Source: Methanocella_A sp963792125
GTDB lineage: Archaea; Halobacteriota; Methanocellia; Methanocellales; Methanocellaceae
Direction: 5' to 3'
NCBI GenBank assembly: GCA_963792125.1
Contig: CAWBVA010000001.1
Coordinates: forward strand, 62,001-126,000
Length of the DNA: 64,000 nt
Shown: one piece after another, positions 52,705-61,304 of the stretch
Layout of the letters: each line of letters starts with the position of its first letter
Position numbering within the stretch: position 1 is the stretch's first letter
Made by a program: the position numbers and the translations under genes
The notes under the pieces: generated by a model
Seen by the model: only the letters and a program-made list of their open reading frames with translations
Told to the model about the DNA's origin: nothing
The model's database searches: none

Positions 52705-52914
52705 TTGCGACACCTGTTCATCATCCGGACAGCGGAGCATTGTACAGGTATGCCCGGATGACATATAATTTTTAGCAGGAATTATCCGGTATTTCGCCTT
52801 GTTTTACTCAGTCGCCAGTCGCCAGACCGGCGAAATAGTTTTATAAATATAGGCTTATAATATAAAGTATAAATCCTATGACGGTATTCAGGTAAATGCC
52901 CGGTGATTAATCGA

Positions 52915-53409
52915 ATGAAAGAAAAATACGCGCTCGTTTTGCTGGCGTTCGCCATTTCGGTCAGCGTCGCAGGATGCACGGTCTCCCAGGCCTCCGACAG
53001 GGACCAGTACGGCAGCTACCTTAGCGAGCTGAACAGCGGCAACGCAGACTTCAACAATGCGAGGGGACTGTACAATACCGGCATGAACGCGTTCAAAGGC
53101 GGGATGTACTATGACGCCACCGACGCGATGAGCTCCTCTTATGATAACTATAACAGCGCCATGATGCACTACGACCAGATGACAGGCTACGCGGCAGGCC
53201 CCGACCAGCAGGCATATGCCGGCGCCCTGAAATCTTACGCACAGAGCTGCATGTTCGCGGCTTCGGCCTATTTAGAGGCTTACCAGGCATACGAGGGCGG
53301 TGATCACTATAAGGGAGACGCCCGCATGGGCAGCGCCGCAGGGTTCGTAAAGCAGGCGAACGAGTATCACGACAAGGCTGTGGAACTCCAGGCTATGGCG
53401 ATCGTTTAA
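52915..53409 (+). CDS. Helical lipoprotein of unknown function
   Basis: 164 residues. Signal peptide and lipobox YALVLLAFAISVSVAGC; the mature part is helical with many Tyr/Ala/Asn (YYDATDAMSSSYDNYNSAMM, TPR-like spacing). Anchored outside the membrane. The next gene starts inside its stop codon (TAATG). Confidence 0.65.
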   Translation: MKEKYALVLLAFAISVSVAGCTVSQASDRDQYGSYLSELNSGNADFNNARGLYNTGMNAFKGGMYYDATDAMSSSYDNYNSAMMHYDQMTGYAAGPDQQAYAGALKSYAQSCMFAASAYLEAYQAYEGGDHYKGDARMGSAAGFVKQANEYHDKAVELQAMAIV

Positions 53410-53588
53410 TGGTTTTTTACATCAACGGCACCGAGGAGTACGTACCGCTGGAGAGCGCTATAGAATACGGTCAGACCATGATCCTTGCCATTCGCAGTGA
53501 CAACACGCTGGAGTTCATAATAAATGGCACTGATGCGGATTTCAGCTTAAAAGTCGAGAGGCTGACTGTTGCAAGATATGTCAAGTAA
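53409..53588 (+). CDS. 59-residue protein coupled to the lipoprotein gene
   Basis: ATG at 53409 overlaps the TAA of the lipoprotein gene. It reads MVFYINGTEEYVPLESAIEY and then beta-rich sequence to VERLTVARYVK. No family recognised. Coupling and codon use support translation. Confidence 0.5.
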   Translation: MVFYINGTEEYVPLESAIEYGQTMILAIRSDNTLEFIINGTDADFSLKVERLTVARYVK

Positions 53589-53657
53589 GCGATGTACAGC
53601 GAAACCCTGATGGGGCCTGCCCCATAACCATATTTTTATCGCAGTGTATCACAATAT

Positions 53658-54341
53658 TCACTTTTTCGGATATGCGCCTACGGCACGGGCATAGTCGCAC
53701 AGGTCGATCAAAAAGCATTCGCTATGCCGCGGGTTCTGCGCTTTGCATATCTCCCGGCCGAAGCGCACCAGGTCGACGTGGACAGAACCTCGCTCTCCGG
53801 CGGGCACTTCTTCCATCAGGACACGGTGAGTCTCTTCGTGGTTGGCGCTCTCCGGCACGATGCCCAGCCGCTTCGTGATTCGGAACACATGGGTGTCGAC
53901 GGGTATCACGTCCCGGCCGCAGGAGAACAGCAGCACGCAGTCCGCGGTCTTGGGGCCGACGCCCTTGATAGTCAGAAGTTCCTGCCTCGCGGCCTCCGGG
54001 TCGGCGTCACAGACGAAATCGAGGGTGCCGTCATACTCGTCGATGACGAGCTGTGCGACCTGCCTGATCAGTTTTGCTTTCTGCTCGTGCAGGCCACCGA
54101 TCTTGATAAGCTGTGCGATTTCCGCCTCGGGAGCGTTTGCGAGCTTTTCAGGAGTATCGTACTTCGTGTACAGGCTGGCGAAGGCCCTGTGAGAATTCTT
54201 ATCAGTGGTATTTTGTGAAAGGATCGTAGCGATCAACACGTCGAACGGGCTGCCGTCGCGCTCCTCATAGCGGCCGTAGTGCTCGATCAGGCGGAGTGAG
54301 ATCTCTGCGGCCTTTTCCTTGATATCGGTCTTTTTAACCAT
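53658..54341 (-). CDS. nth: Endonuclease III (DNA glycosylase/AP lyase)
   Basis: 227 residues. Helix-hairpin-helix with catalytic Lys: LLTIKGVGPKTADCVLLFSC; catalytic Asp in VIPVDTHVFRITKRLG; substrate loop LSQNTTDKNS near residue 42. It removes oxidised pyrimidines. The C-terminal iron-sulfur loop reads C-KAQNPR-H-SE-C-FLIDL-C: the usual second Cys of CX6CX2CX5C is His. Otherwise typical. Confidence 0.88.
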   Translation of the reverse strand: MVKKTDIKEKAAEISLRLIEHYGRYEERDGSPFDVLIATILSQNTTDKNSHRAFASLYTKYDTPEKLANAPEAEIAQLIKIGGLHEQKAKLIRQVAQLVIDEYDGTLDFVCDADPEAARQELLTIKGVGPKTADCVLLFSCGRDVIPVDTHVFRITKRLGIVPESANHEETHRVLMEEVPAGERGSVHVDLVRFGREICKAQNPRHSECFLIDLCDYARAVGAYPKK

Positions 54342-54354
54342 GGCTACACGTTGT

Positions 54355-55524
54355 TTATACTGTAGCCCTATAAAATTGTTGACGTTTTAGAAAAGCTAGC
54401 GTCATCCTGGAGAAATATTTCTTCATCCGTGCCAGGCCCTCTTTGATCTGGTCCATCGATGAAGCATAGGACATGCGGATGTGATCGTTGCAGCCCGGCC
54501 CGAATGCCGAACCCGGTGTCATGCTGACACCATAGCCGAGCAGCTCTTCGCATATCTTCTCCGAGTCGCCTTTTACTTTCGGCCATGCGTAGAAAGCGCC
54601 TTCCGGCATCTCGCACTGCAGCCCCATGTCGCGCAGGCCTTTTACGACCACGTCCCTGCGGGCGTGGAACTGTTTCACCATCTCGGCCACACGGTCCTGT
54701 GGCCCTGTGAGCGCGGCAGCGGCGCCGTACTGGACGAAGGTCGTCGGGCTGGAGATGGTGTGCTGCTGCACCTTGAGCATGTTCTGGAAGACCTCTTTCG
54801 GCCCGGTCACGTACCCGATGCGCCATCCGGCCATGGCATAAGCTTTCGAGAAGCCATTGACGGTGATCGTCCGCTCCGGGATCATTGTGCCGATGCTGTA
54901 ATGTTTTACGCCGTAGATGATTTTCTCGTAAATCTCGTCGGATAAAACGTAAATGCCCTTGTCCTTCGCGATGTCGGCGATGGCCTGCAGGTCCTTCTTG
55001 CCGAGGACTGCGCCAGAGGGGTTGTTGGGGCTGTTGATGATAATGAGCTTAGTTTTCTTCGTGACGTGATCGGCGAAGTCTGCCGGTACCGAGCCGTCCT
55101 CGTTGGACTTCACCCAGACCGTTTTCCCTTCGCTCATCTTGATGCAGGCGTCATAGGAAACCCACGACGGCTCGAAAAGAATCGCTTCGTCGCCCTTGTT
55201 GATCAGGCTGAAGCATGCCGCAAAAATGGCCTGTTTCGCGCCGGGAGTGACGATGATTTCCTTGCCCTTCACGTCAAGGCCGTTGTCCTTCCGGAGCTTT
55301 TCCGCGATGGCCTCGCGCAACTCCGGGATGCCCGGAGAAGGCGCATAATGAGTCTTGCCCGTGTCCAGCGCTTTCTTGGCCGCATCGATAATGTGCTGCG
55401 GCGTGTTGAAATCCGGCTCGCCGAGGTTGAAGCTGAGGATGTCCTTCCCCTGCCTCTTCAGCTCATTGGTCAGGTCGGCGAGCTTGAGCGTCGCCGATTC
55501 CTCGACCTGATCCAGCCTGGACAT
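54355..55524 (-). CDS. aspC: Class I pyridoxal-phosphate aminotransferase (aspartate-type)
   Basis: 389 residues of fold type I. N-terminal SFNLGEPDFNTPQHIIDAAK, substrate strand IINSPNNPSGAV, PLP Asp/Tyr in YVLSDEIYEKIIYG, Schiff-base Lys in TVNGFSKAYAMAGWRIGY, and the carboxylate Arg in HIRMSYASS. Likely aspartate or aromatic aminotransferase. It is followed on its 5' side by ribH. The start at 55524 is internally consistent with the family. Confidence 0.87.
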   Translation of the reverse strand: MSRLDQVEESATLKLADLTNELKRQGKDILSFNLGEPDFNTPQHIIDAAKKALDTGKTHYAPSPGIPELREAIAEKLRKDNGLDVKGKEIIVTPGAKQAIFAACFSLINKGDEAILFEPSWVSYDACIKMSEGKTVWVKSNEDGSVPADFADHVTKKTKLIIINSPNNPSGAVLGKKDLQAIADIAKDKGIYVLSDEIYEKIIYGVKHYSIGTMIPERTITVNGFSKAYAMAGWRIGYVTGPKEVFQNMLKVQQHTISSPTTFVQYGAAAALTGPQDRVAEMVKQFHARRDVVVKGLRDMGLQCEMPEGAFYAWPKVKGDSEKICEELLGYGVSMTPGSAFGPGCNDHIRMSYASSMDQIKEGLARMKKYFSRMTLAFLKRQQFYRATV

Positions 55525-55542
55525 GCGGGTGAGGGCCTCGCT

Positions 55543-55971
55543 TTATTCCTTGTAGTCCTTGATCCGGCGTACCATCTTCACGGCAGCTTCGACGGCCCGC
55601 TTGGCGTAGTCGATGCGCTCGTGGGCTTCCAGCCTGGTCATGCCCGGGCCGGAGATGCCGAGGGTGATGGGCTTGTCGTACTCCAGCGCGAGGTCGGTGA
55701 TCTTCCTCGTCGCCTGGCTCACGACCACCTGGTCATGGTCGGTGGCGCCCTCGATGACACTGCCGATAGTGACGATCGCGTCGACGTTCTTGTCCGCGGC
55801 CATCTTCTTCACGGCCAGCGGCATGTCGTACACGCCCGGCACGTAGAAGACCTTGGTGACCTTCGCGCCCAAGAAACTGGCGTGCTCCTTGCCCAGCAGC
55901 TCCATCTGCCACGTCAGGTCGCGGTTGAACTCTGCGACCACAAACCCTATCCTGATCTCCTTTTCTACCAT
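55543..55971 (-). CDS. ribH: 6,7-dimethyl-8-ribityllumazine synthase
   Basis: 142 residues from the ATG at 55971. Active-site sequence IGFVVAEFNRDLT, VFYVPGVYDMPLAVKKM, VTIGSVIEGATDHDQVV and KPITLGISGPGMTR match lumazine synthase, which joins ribitylaminouracil and dihydroxybutanone phosphate. It follows the riboflavin synthase gene on the same strand, in a riboflavin cluster. Confidence 0.9.
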   Translation of the reverse strand: MVEKEIRIGFVVAEFNRDLTWQMELLGKEHASFLGAKVTKVFYVPGVYDMPLAVKKMAADKNVDAIVTIGSVIEGATDHDQVVVSQATRKITDLALEYDKPITLGISGPGMTRLEAHERIDYAKRAVEAAVKMVRRIKDYKE

Positions 55972-56002
55972 TACAATCAAACCCGTGTGAGTTACAAATG
56001 AA

Positions 56003-56467
56003 TTATATCCTTGCGGGGCCGACGTCCTCGTAGCCCTGCCGCTGCCCCGTGCCCGCTTCGCGCTCCAGCGCCGAGGGCTTGAACAGCAGCTTGATGACGT
56101 TCAGCGCGTGCTCGCGGGCCCGCTTATCCATGAGCGCCGCCAGCTCCCTGCCGGCAGGCGCCTCGTCCTCGTGGACGAAGACCTCGATGATGTGCTTGTT
56201 GGTCATCAGCTGACACTGGATGATGCCAGTGCTGGCCTCGTGGGCGCAGACCTTGTCGGTCGGCTTGGACCCGGGCATGCCCAGCGCCATGACGATGTCA
56301 CAGCCATGCTCGTCGAAGAGCTTCTTGCACGCCACGGGCAGGTCCTTGATACCCGGCACTGTGTACCGCTCGATCTTCACCGAAGCATTGCGCTTCAGCT
56401 CGTCGATGGCGGCTTTGCCCATGTCGTACCGGGCGAAGGTCGTGTCCGCTATACCCACTTTAGCCAT
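56003..56467 (-). CDS. ribC: Archaeal-type riboflavin synthase
   Basis: 154 residues related to lumazine synthase: KVGIADTTFARYDMGKAAID, YTVPGIKDLPVACKKLFDEH, VMALGMPGSKPTDKVCAHEA and QCQLMTNKHIIEVFVHEDEA. This is the archaeal pentameric riboflavin synthase, distinct from the bacterial trimer. It is upstream of ribH. Confidence 0.9.
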   Translation of the reverse strand: MAKVGIADTTFARYDMGKAAIDELKRNASVKIERYTVPGIKDLPVACKKLFDEHGCDIVMALGMPGSKPTDKVCAHEASTGIIQCQLMTNKHIIEVFVHEDEAPAGRELAALMDKRAREHALNVIKLLFKPSALEREAGTGQRQGYEDVGPARI

Positions 56468-56493
56468 CAGGTAAACCCCTGATCACTGATACT

Positions 56494-57636
56494 TCAATTT
56501 TTATATACCTTTCTTAGTGCCTCGACCCCGGCCCCGGCCTTCGGGATGACCTTGAACTGGACCAGTGTCTCTTCCAGCGTGGCGAACGTCTTGACCAGAT
56601 CGTCCTCGGTAAACGCGTTCATCGACGGGATGCGGAAGATCTTGCCGTCCAGCCGGTCCTGGCCGCCGGAGATGGTGATGCCATTAGTCTTCATGGTGCC
56701 GCGGAGGTCTTTGTCCGTGATGCCCGCAGGCGTCTTAATGGCTGTAACCGTGTTGGAGAGGACTGTGTGGCCGTCCGTGACCGGGTACAGCTCCAGGCCC
56801 AGCGCCTTCGCCGCTGCCCGGATCGCTTCCGCGCCCTTCCTGTGGCGGGCGATGCGGTTTGCCATGCCTTCTTCCCTGATCATCTTCATGGCTTCCTGCA
56901 TGCCGAAGAATAGCGTAATCGCCGGCGTGTAAGGCGTCTCTGCCCGGCCTTCCTTTTCCGCCGACTTCTTGTACTTCTTGAGGTCGAGATAGTAGGGCGG
57001 GTTCTTCACCATGCTGTCGAAAGCCTTCTGGCTGACCGATACGCTGGCCAGGCCCGACGGGGCGCCCAGGCACTTCTGGCTGCCGGTGACGGCTATGTCG
57101 ATACCCCATTTGTCGGCCTCGACGAGGTCGCCGCCGGCCGAGGTCACCGTGTCCATGACGAACAGTGCGCCGTACTTCTTAGCCAGCTTGCCCACCTCTT
57201 CGGCCGGGTTCTTGACGCCCGCCGAGGTCTCGTTGTGCACCATGGCGATGACTTTCGTCGGCGCCTTAGCCAGCGCCTCCTCGACCTTCGCCAGGTCGAC
57301 GGGCGTGCCCCACTCGAAATCCAGGCTCTCCACCTGGCCGTACCGCTGCCCGATGTCCCTGAACCGCTCGCCGAACTTGCCGTTGACGATGGTCACGATG
57401 CGGTCGCCTTTGACGAGGTTGGAGATGGCTGCTTCCATCGCGGACGAACCGGATCCGGTCAGGACGAACGTGTCGTTCTTAGTGTTGATGACCTCTTTGA
57501 TCGAGTTCCTGCACTCGTCATAGATCACGGAGAACGCCTTGTCCCTGTGGCTGATCATCTGCCTCGACATCGCCTGCAGCACCCGCGGGTGCAGCATGAC
57601 GGGTCCCGGAATCATGAGTAACGGTTCGTTTGCCAT
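56494..57636 (-). CDS. Class V aminotransferase (alanine-glyoxylate/serine-pyruvate type)
   Basis: 380 residues. LMIPGPVMLHPRVLQAMSRQ, the PLP-contacting VLTGSGSSAMEAAISNL, Asp in ALFVMDTVTSAGGD, and Schiff-base Lys in VTGSQKCLGAPSGLASVSVS. It may act on serine, alanine or aspartate. GAGGT precedes the ATG. It is next to the riboflavin genes, but a functional link is not obvious. Confidence 0.87.
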   Translation of the reverse strand: MANEPLLMIPGPVMLHPRVLQAMSRQMISHRDKAFSVIYDECRNSIKEVINTKNDTFVLTGSGSSAMEAAISNLVKGDRIVTIVNGKFGERFRDIGQRYGQVESLDFEWGTPVDLAKVEEALAKAPTKVIAMVHNETSAGVKNPAEEVGKLAKKYGALFVMDTVTSAGGDLVEADKWGIDIAVTGSQKCLGAPSGLASVSVSQKAFDSMVKNPPYYLDLKKYKKSAEKEGRAETPYTPAITLFFGMQEAMKMIREEGMANRIARHRKGAEAIRAAAKALGLELYPVTDGHTVLSNTVTAIKTPAGITDKDLRGTMKTNGITISGGQDRLDGKIFRIPSMNAFTEDDLVKTFATLEETLVQFKVIPKAGAGVEALRKVYKN

Positions 57637-57939
57637 TATGTAACCTCTTCAGGTATGTGTCTAAACCGTGTTAACGATATATTATTTTCGGAGTCACAGG
57701 AAAAGGAGCAATAAAAACCGTTGGCGGTCGGATTAACGCAAAGAAGCAAATATCAGGGCTGATTAAGGCATCGATTATACATGTAGACAAAGTATGATTG
57801 TCATTTGAGCTTGTAACCAATAAAGTATTTTTCTTTGTGACGCTGGCAATAAATACCAGTATTTCGGCGGTTCCAATTCGTGATGCGACGTCTGTGCTAA
57901 CAAAATATCGAAAGCCCGGGTCAGTACTATCGAATATTG

Positions 57940-58546
57940 ATCGCGGTGCGACGCCCATGCGTGCTGATGCTGCATGGGCTACTCCGGGTTTTTCAGGTGC
58001 TCCGCCGTCCGGGCCGCGCTCGCACCCTCGCGGACAAGCCCCGGCGGCGCTTCGCTGCGCCAGGCTCCGACCGCTTCGCAAGCGCTAAGCAACGCTGCCC
58101 TACCGGGCGCGCGTTCATTGCCCGGCCGCCTCCGCACCCCTCGCACGCTGAAGCGTGCGTGGGGCCTTCGGCCAGAAAAACCCTCCGCGGACCGCGGAGA
58201 AGCAATGGCAATGCTTACCAGGACTAGTGCTGGATCGATGCATATACTAGTCCTGGTAAGAGTAGTGTTTACAACGTCGGGTAAGGGTAGCGTGTGCTTC
58301 TCCGCGGAAGGCGGAGGGTTTTTTCGGCTTGCCCCATAGCACGCATCAGCGTGCGAGGGGTGCGGAGGTGGCGGGTGTGAAAAACGCTGCCCAACAGGGC
58401 GCGTTTTTCAGGGCTTGCAAAGGAGATTCTTCGAGCGATAGCGAGAAGGGTCGACGAAGGTGCGAGCCCGACGCCCGACACCGGAGCACCGTAAAAACCC
58501 GGAGTAGCACATGCAGCATCAGCCTGCATGGGCGTCGCCCCGCGAT
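57940..58546 (+). repeat. Large palindromic non-coding element, copy B (about 607 bp)
   Basis: The two halves are imperfect reverse complements of each other over about 300 nt. Ends ATCGCGGTGCGACGCCCATG / CATGGGCGTCGCCCCGCGAT; centre a 15-bp perfect pair CTTACCAGGACTAGT (58214-58228 with 58246-58260) around a 17-nt loop. Each half contains local hairpins (CTCCGCGGACCGCGGAG, GCACGCTGAAGCGTGC). An inverted copy lies at 48909-49394. No transposase frame. Confidence 0.85.
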
Positions 58547-58617
58547 TAGAATGGAGAGTACCTGGTATATTCATAGACCTTTTGTGAAAGCAAGCACCGC
58601 GATTAGAATGGAGAGTA
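58541..58617 (+). repeat. Two direct repeats of CGCGATTAGAATGGAGAGTA with a 37-nt spacer
   Basis: 58541-58560 and 58598-58617 are identical. The first overlaps the right end of element B. CRISPR-like dimensions but only two units and no cas genes; a target-site duplication-like trace of element B is another reading. Confidence 0.7.
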
Positions 58618-58786
58618 TTCGTTGCTGCCTCATGCATTCTTACAAGAAGCAATCATGGAAAGCGCATCATGGTTGATACGGGTATACTATATGATTGAGA
58701 GATCGATTCAACGATATCGCCAGAGATTATTTAAAGCCGGCAAAGCCTTCACATATTTGGTATATGATGGGAAGGAGTGACAGGAA

Positions 58787-58969
58787 ATGGCTTTTATAGG
58801 CTCTGCAGAAATTATCCTGATAATAGTGGTGATATTAGTACTCATCCCGTTACTGATGACTCTGGGCTTCCTGTATTACATTTTTCTCCGTGCAAGCAGG
58901 GTCAAAGAGCTCAAGGCCAGGGTGGCCGGGCTGGAAAAGGCGCTGGACCGCCGGACCGACGAGAAGTAA
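58787..58969 (+). CDS. 60-residue single-pass membrane protein
   Basis: MAFIGSAEIILIIVVILVLI then PLLMTLGFLYYIF is one hydrophobic helix, followed by a charged coiled tail (RVKELKARVAGLEKALDRR). GGAGTGA lies upstream of the ATG. Function unknown; next to the CbiX-like pair but in its own spacing. Confidence 0.55.
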   Translation: MAFIGSAEIILIIVVILVLIPLLMTLGFLYYIFLRASRVKELKARVAGLEKALDRRTDEK

Positions 58970-59033
58970 GCCGGACACGACTTTCCCCGCAGCCTGCAAA
59001 GTTTTAAACCTCTTGACGGAACTCTTATAGCTG

Positions 59034-59462
59034 ATGACAGAGGCCGGCATACTCATTATCCAGCATGGCGATTTTCCATTTGATTTTATCGAGAAAGAGC
59101 ACGCGATGTACGAGCGCATCGAGGGCGTCATGAAGCGGCTGAGCGAAGAGTCGAAAAACCTCGACCACTCCCCGGAAAAAGATCCTCATGCGGCCGACAT
59201 GCGTACACTGTCAGAATCCGTCCGTTCAGCAGGCTATGATGTGGAGCTGGGATACCTGGACTTCGCCCGGCCAACGATCGCGGAAGCCGTGAAAGCGCTC
59301 GCTGACAGAGGGCATCGAAAGATCGTCGTGGCCTGCACACCCGGGCTCATGATGCGCAGCTCTCACAGCCTGATCGACGTGCCGGCCGCGCTAAGAGAGA
59401 TTAAGTCTGCCCATCCGGAACTCGAACTGATTTATGCGAAGCCTGGCATCCATACCAGCTGA
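59034..59462 (+). CDS. Sirohydrochlorin-chelatase-like (CbiX/CfbA family) protein, first of a tandem pair
   Basis: 142 residues. ILIIQHGDFPFDFIEKEHAM (the His near the metal in HG-D), VELGYLDFARPTIAEAVKAL, and ACTPGLMMRSSHSLIDVPAA with a second His. The layout follows CbiX half-domains that insert Co or Ni into sirohydrochlorin. Longer and more divergent than CfbA. TATA-like TTTTAAACC about 25 nt upstream suggests a leaderless transcript. Specific metal unknown. Confidence 0.6.
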   Translation: MTEAGILIIQHGDFPFDFIEKEHAMYERIEGVMKRLSEESKNLDHSPEKDPHAADMRTLSESVRSAGYDVELGYLDFARPTIAEAVKALADRGHRKIVVACTPGLMMRSSHSLIDVPAALREIKSAHPELELIYAKPGIHTS

Positions 59463-59473
59463 TCGCCCGTGCC

Positions 59474-60052
59474 ATGGGCAAAAAGATCAATATTGCACTT
59501 GGCCAGGAGTCTCCTGGCGGGATGGCCATGCCAAAGGCGCCACATCCGGGCACTGCGGTCGTCCTGGTCGCCCATGGCGACGTGCCCCGGGACTTTATCA
59601 TGAAGAACATGGGGGTCATGAAAGAGGCGGAAGAACATTCAGCTAAATGGTCGGAGACGGTGCGGGACTGGCCGAGGACCGAGGCGAATGATCCGCTCTA
59701 CTACGATACACTGGTACTGAAAACGAACCTGCTGGAGATGTTCTGGCCCATGCAGATGGAGATCGGCTACATGGAGTTCGCCCGGCCTTCGATCGACGAA
59801 TCCTTCGACAAGCTTGTGCTTACAGCCGCAGGAGCGAAAAAAGTCATCGTCCTGGGCGGCACCGGCTTCTTCGACCGCAGCTCCCACACGTTGATCGACA
59901 TACCGGAGGCTATCGACCGGCTGAAAAAGCGCAGACCTGACGTTGAGATCACCTACGCGTACCCGGACATCGGACTCGTAAAGGATGACCTGACACGGGC
60001 GGTCGTGTTTAAGGTGGAACGCGCCCTCGATGGCGATGTCATGCTGCTATAA
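59474..60052 (+). CDS. Sirohydrochlorin-chelatase-like (CbiX/CfbA family) protein, second of a tandem pair
   Basis: 192 residues: VVLVAHGDVPRDFIMKNMGV, MEIGYMEFARPSIDESFDKL, and VLGGTGFFDRSSHTLIDIPE with the second conserved His, plus a long insert around residues 55-90. Clearly paralogous to the gene 11 nt upstream. The two may form a heteromer, or have diverged in role. Confidence 0.6.
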   Translation: MGKKINIALGQESPGGMAMPKAPHPGTAVVLVAHGDVPRDFIMKNMGVMKEAEEHSAKWSETVRDWPRTEANDPLYYDTLVLKTNLLEMFWPMQMEIGYMEFARPSIDESFDKLVLTAAGAKKVIVLGGTGFFDRSSHTLIDIPEAIDRLKKRRPDVEITYAYPDIGLVKDDLTRAVVFKVERALDGDVMLL

Positions 60053-60155
60053 CGACGTTGCGTGACCATGTCATAGTAACATTAATTAAGCATCATGGCC
60101 ATAAGCGAATATATTCCATTTCGTACGGCGTTGTAGCGGAGATCGGGGTGTGTTG

Positions 60156-60857
60156 ATGGAGGAAAGGGTCAAATCGGGCGTGCCGGGGCTGGACGATATC
60201 CTTGGCGGCGGGTTCTTCAGGGGCCAGACTTACGGGATCACAGGCGGGCCTGGCGCAGGCAAGAGCATTTTGTCCATGGAGTATCTCGTCAGGGGCGCCG
60301 AAAGCGGCGAACGAGGCCTCTACGTGACGAGCGAAGTGTCAGCCGATAAGGTGGTCCGGCAGATGCCGTTCAAGGGCTTCCAGGGCTACATCGACAGCGG
60401 CAACCTGGTGGTCTTCAGCACGAGGCCGCTGCCTGGCGAGGTGACGGCGAACAGCGATAAGTTCGATCTCGCGGGCCTGACATACATGGTCAAGCACTAC
60501 GTCCGCAACAACGATATCAAGCGCGTCGTCTTCGACTCGGTCAACGCGTTCGTCCAGCAGTATGATGACAGACGCCCGCTCCGCAGGGAGCTGAACAACC
60601 TTGTCGGCATGCTGGAAAGCTACGGCTGCACGACGCTGCTCGTCTTCGAGGGAGACAGCACTACGTCCGACCCGGCAATGGAGTACCTTGTCGACGGCGT
60701 GATCGAGCTTGGCCGTATAGAGACGCACCAGGATGTAGTCCGTTACGCGCAGGTCAGAAAGATGCGCGGCACCGCCCATGACCTGAACAAGCGCGCAATG
60801 GAGATCGAGGACAAGGGCATCCTTATCACGAACATGAAGCCGTTCTTCGGCGATTAG
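60156..60857 (+). CDS. KaiC-like RecA-superfamily ATPase
   Basis: 233 residues. GVPGLDDILGGGFFRGQTYG, Walker A ITGGPGAGKSILSMEYLV and the strand RVVFDSVNAFVQQYDD (Walker B). One RecA-like domain, typical of archaeal KaiC-like proteins that act in signalling or motility. The ATG at 60156, after GGGGTG, is preferred over GTG 60150. Confidence 0.85.
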   Translation: MEERVKSGVPGLDDILGGGFFRGQTYGITGGPGAGKSILSMEYLVRGAESGERGLYVTSEVSADKVVRQMPFKGFQGYIDSGNLVVFSTRPLPGEVTANSDKFDLAGLTYMVKHYVRNNDIKRVVFDSVNAFVQQYDDRRPLRRELNNLVGMLESYGCTTLLVFEGDSTTSDPAMEYLVDGVIELGRIETHQDVVRYAQVRKMRGTAHDLNKRAMEIEDKGILITNMKPFFGD

Positions 60858-61060
60858 CCTTTAAAGCGATGATAAGCGTTGACTGCTCTGTGTGAGGTGC
60901 CTTATCCGCATACACAAAAGCAATCCCAATAATTTTACATCCCGATGACCGCCGTTTTATCCATGGCCCCCATTTTTTACCGCAGGCGGCAAATTTCACC
61001 TCCGGGAAGGGTGGGACGATTCATGCCAGGTGCTACTGCAGGTGATCGCCCGCTTCCGCT

Positions 61061-61255
61061 ATGACTAAAGCTGAAATCCGGGCCTGTTCGCGCTGCGGAC
61101 GGCCCATCGATCCTGACATGAAGTGCGAGACCTGCGGCCAGCCGCTGTGCCACTACGATATCAGGGTGCTGGACGGCCATACGCTATGTCCGCGATGCTA
61201 CAAGGAGGAGACGTTCCAGTATCACTCGAAGGAGTGCGATATCGCACCACATTGA
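61061..61255 (+). CDS. Zinc-ribbon/LIM-like small protein
   Basis: 64 residues with CxxC knuckles: RACSRCGRPIDPDMKCETCG and PLCHYDI, HTLCPRCYKEE. Two zinc sites likely. The end of the gene runs into short GAGTGCGA-ATCGCACCACA repeats (61235-61290). Function unknown. Confidence 0.6.
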   Translation: MTKAEIRACSRCGRPIDPDMKCETCGQPLCHYDIRVLDGHTLCPRCYKEETFQYHSKECDIAPH

Positions 61256-61304
61256 GTGCGGATCGCACCACATGGAGTGCGACATCATCAGGCATTGAGG
61301 TACT

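Larger units (their letters stand above)
57637..58786. other. Long intergenic region holding palindromic element B
   Basis: 57637-57939 is AT-rich, holding the promoter of the aminotransferase gene. 57940-58546 is element B. 58541-58617 holds a direct repeat pair. The remainder (58620-58786) is the upstream region of the small membrane protein gene. Arg/Pro-rich frames through the element are spurious. Confidence 0.55.

Noticed and set aside
58541..58617. CRISPR array
   Set aside because: Only two repeat units and no cas genes in the window; reported as a direct repeat instead.
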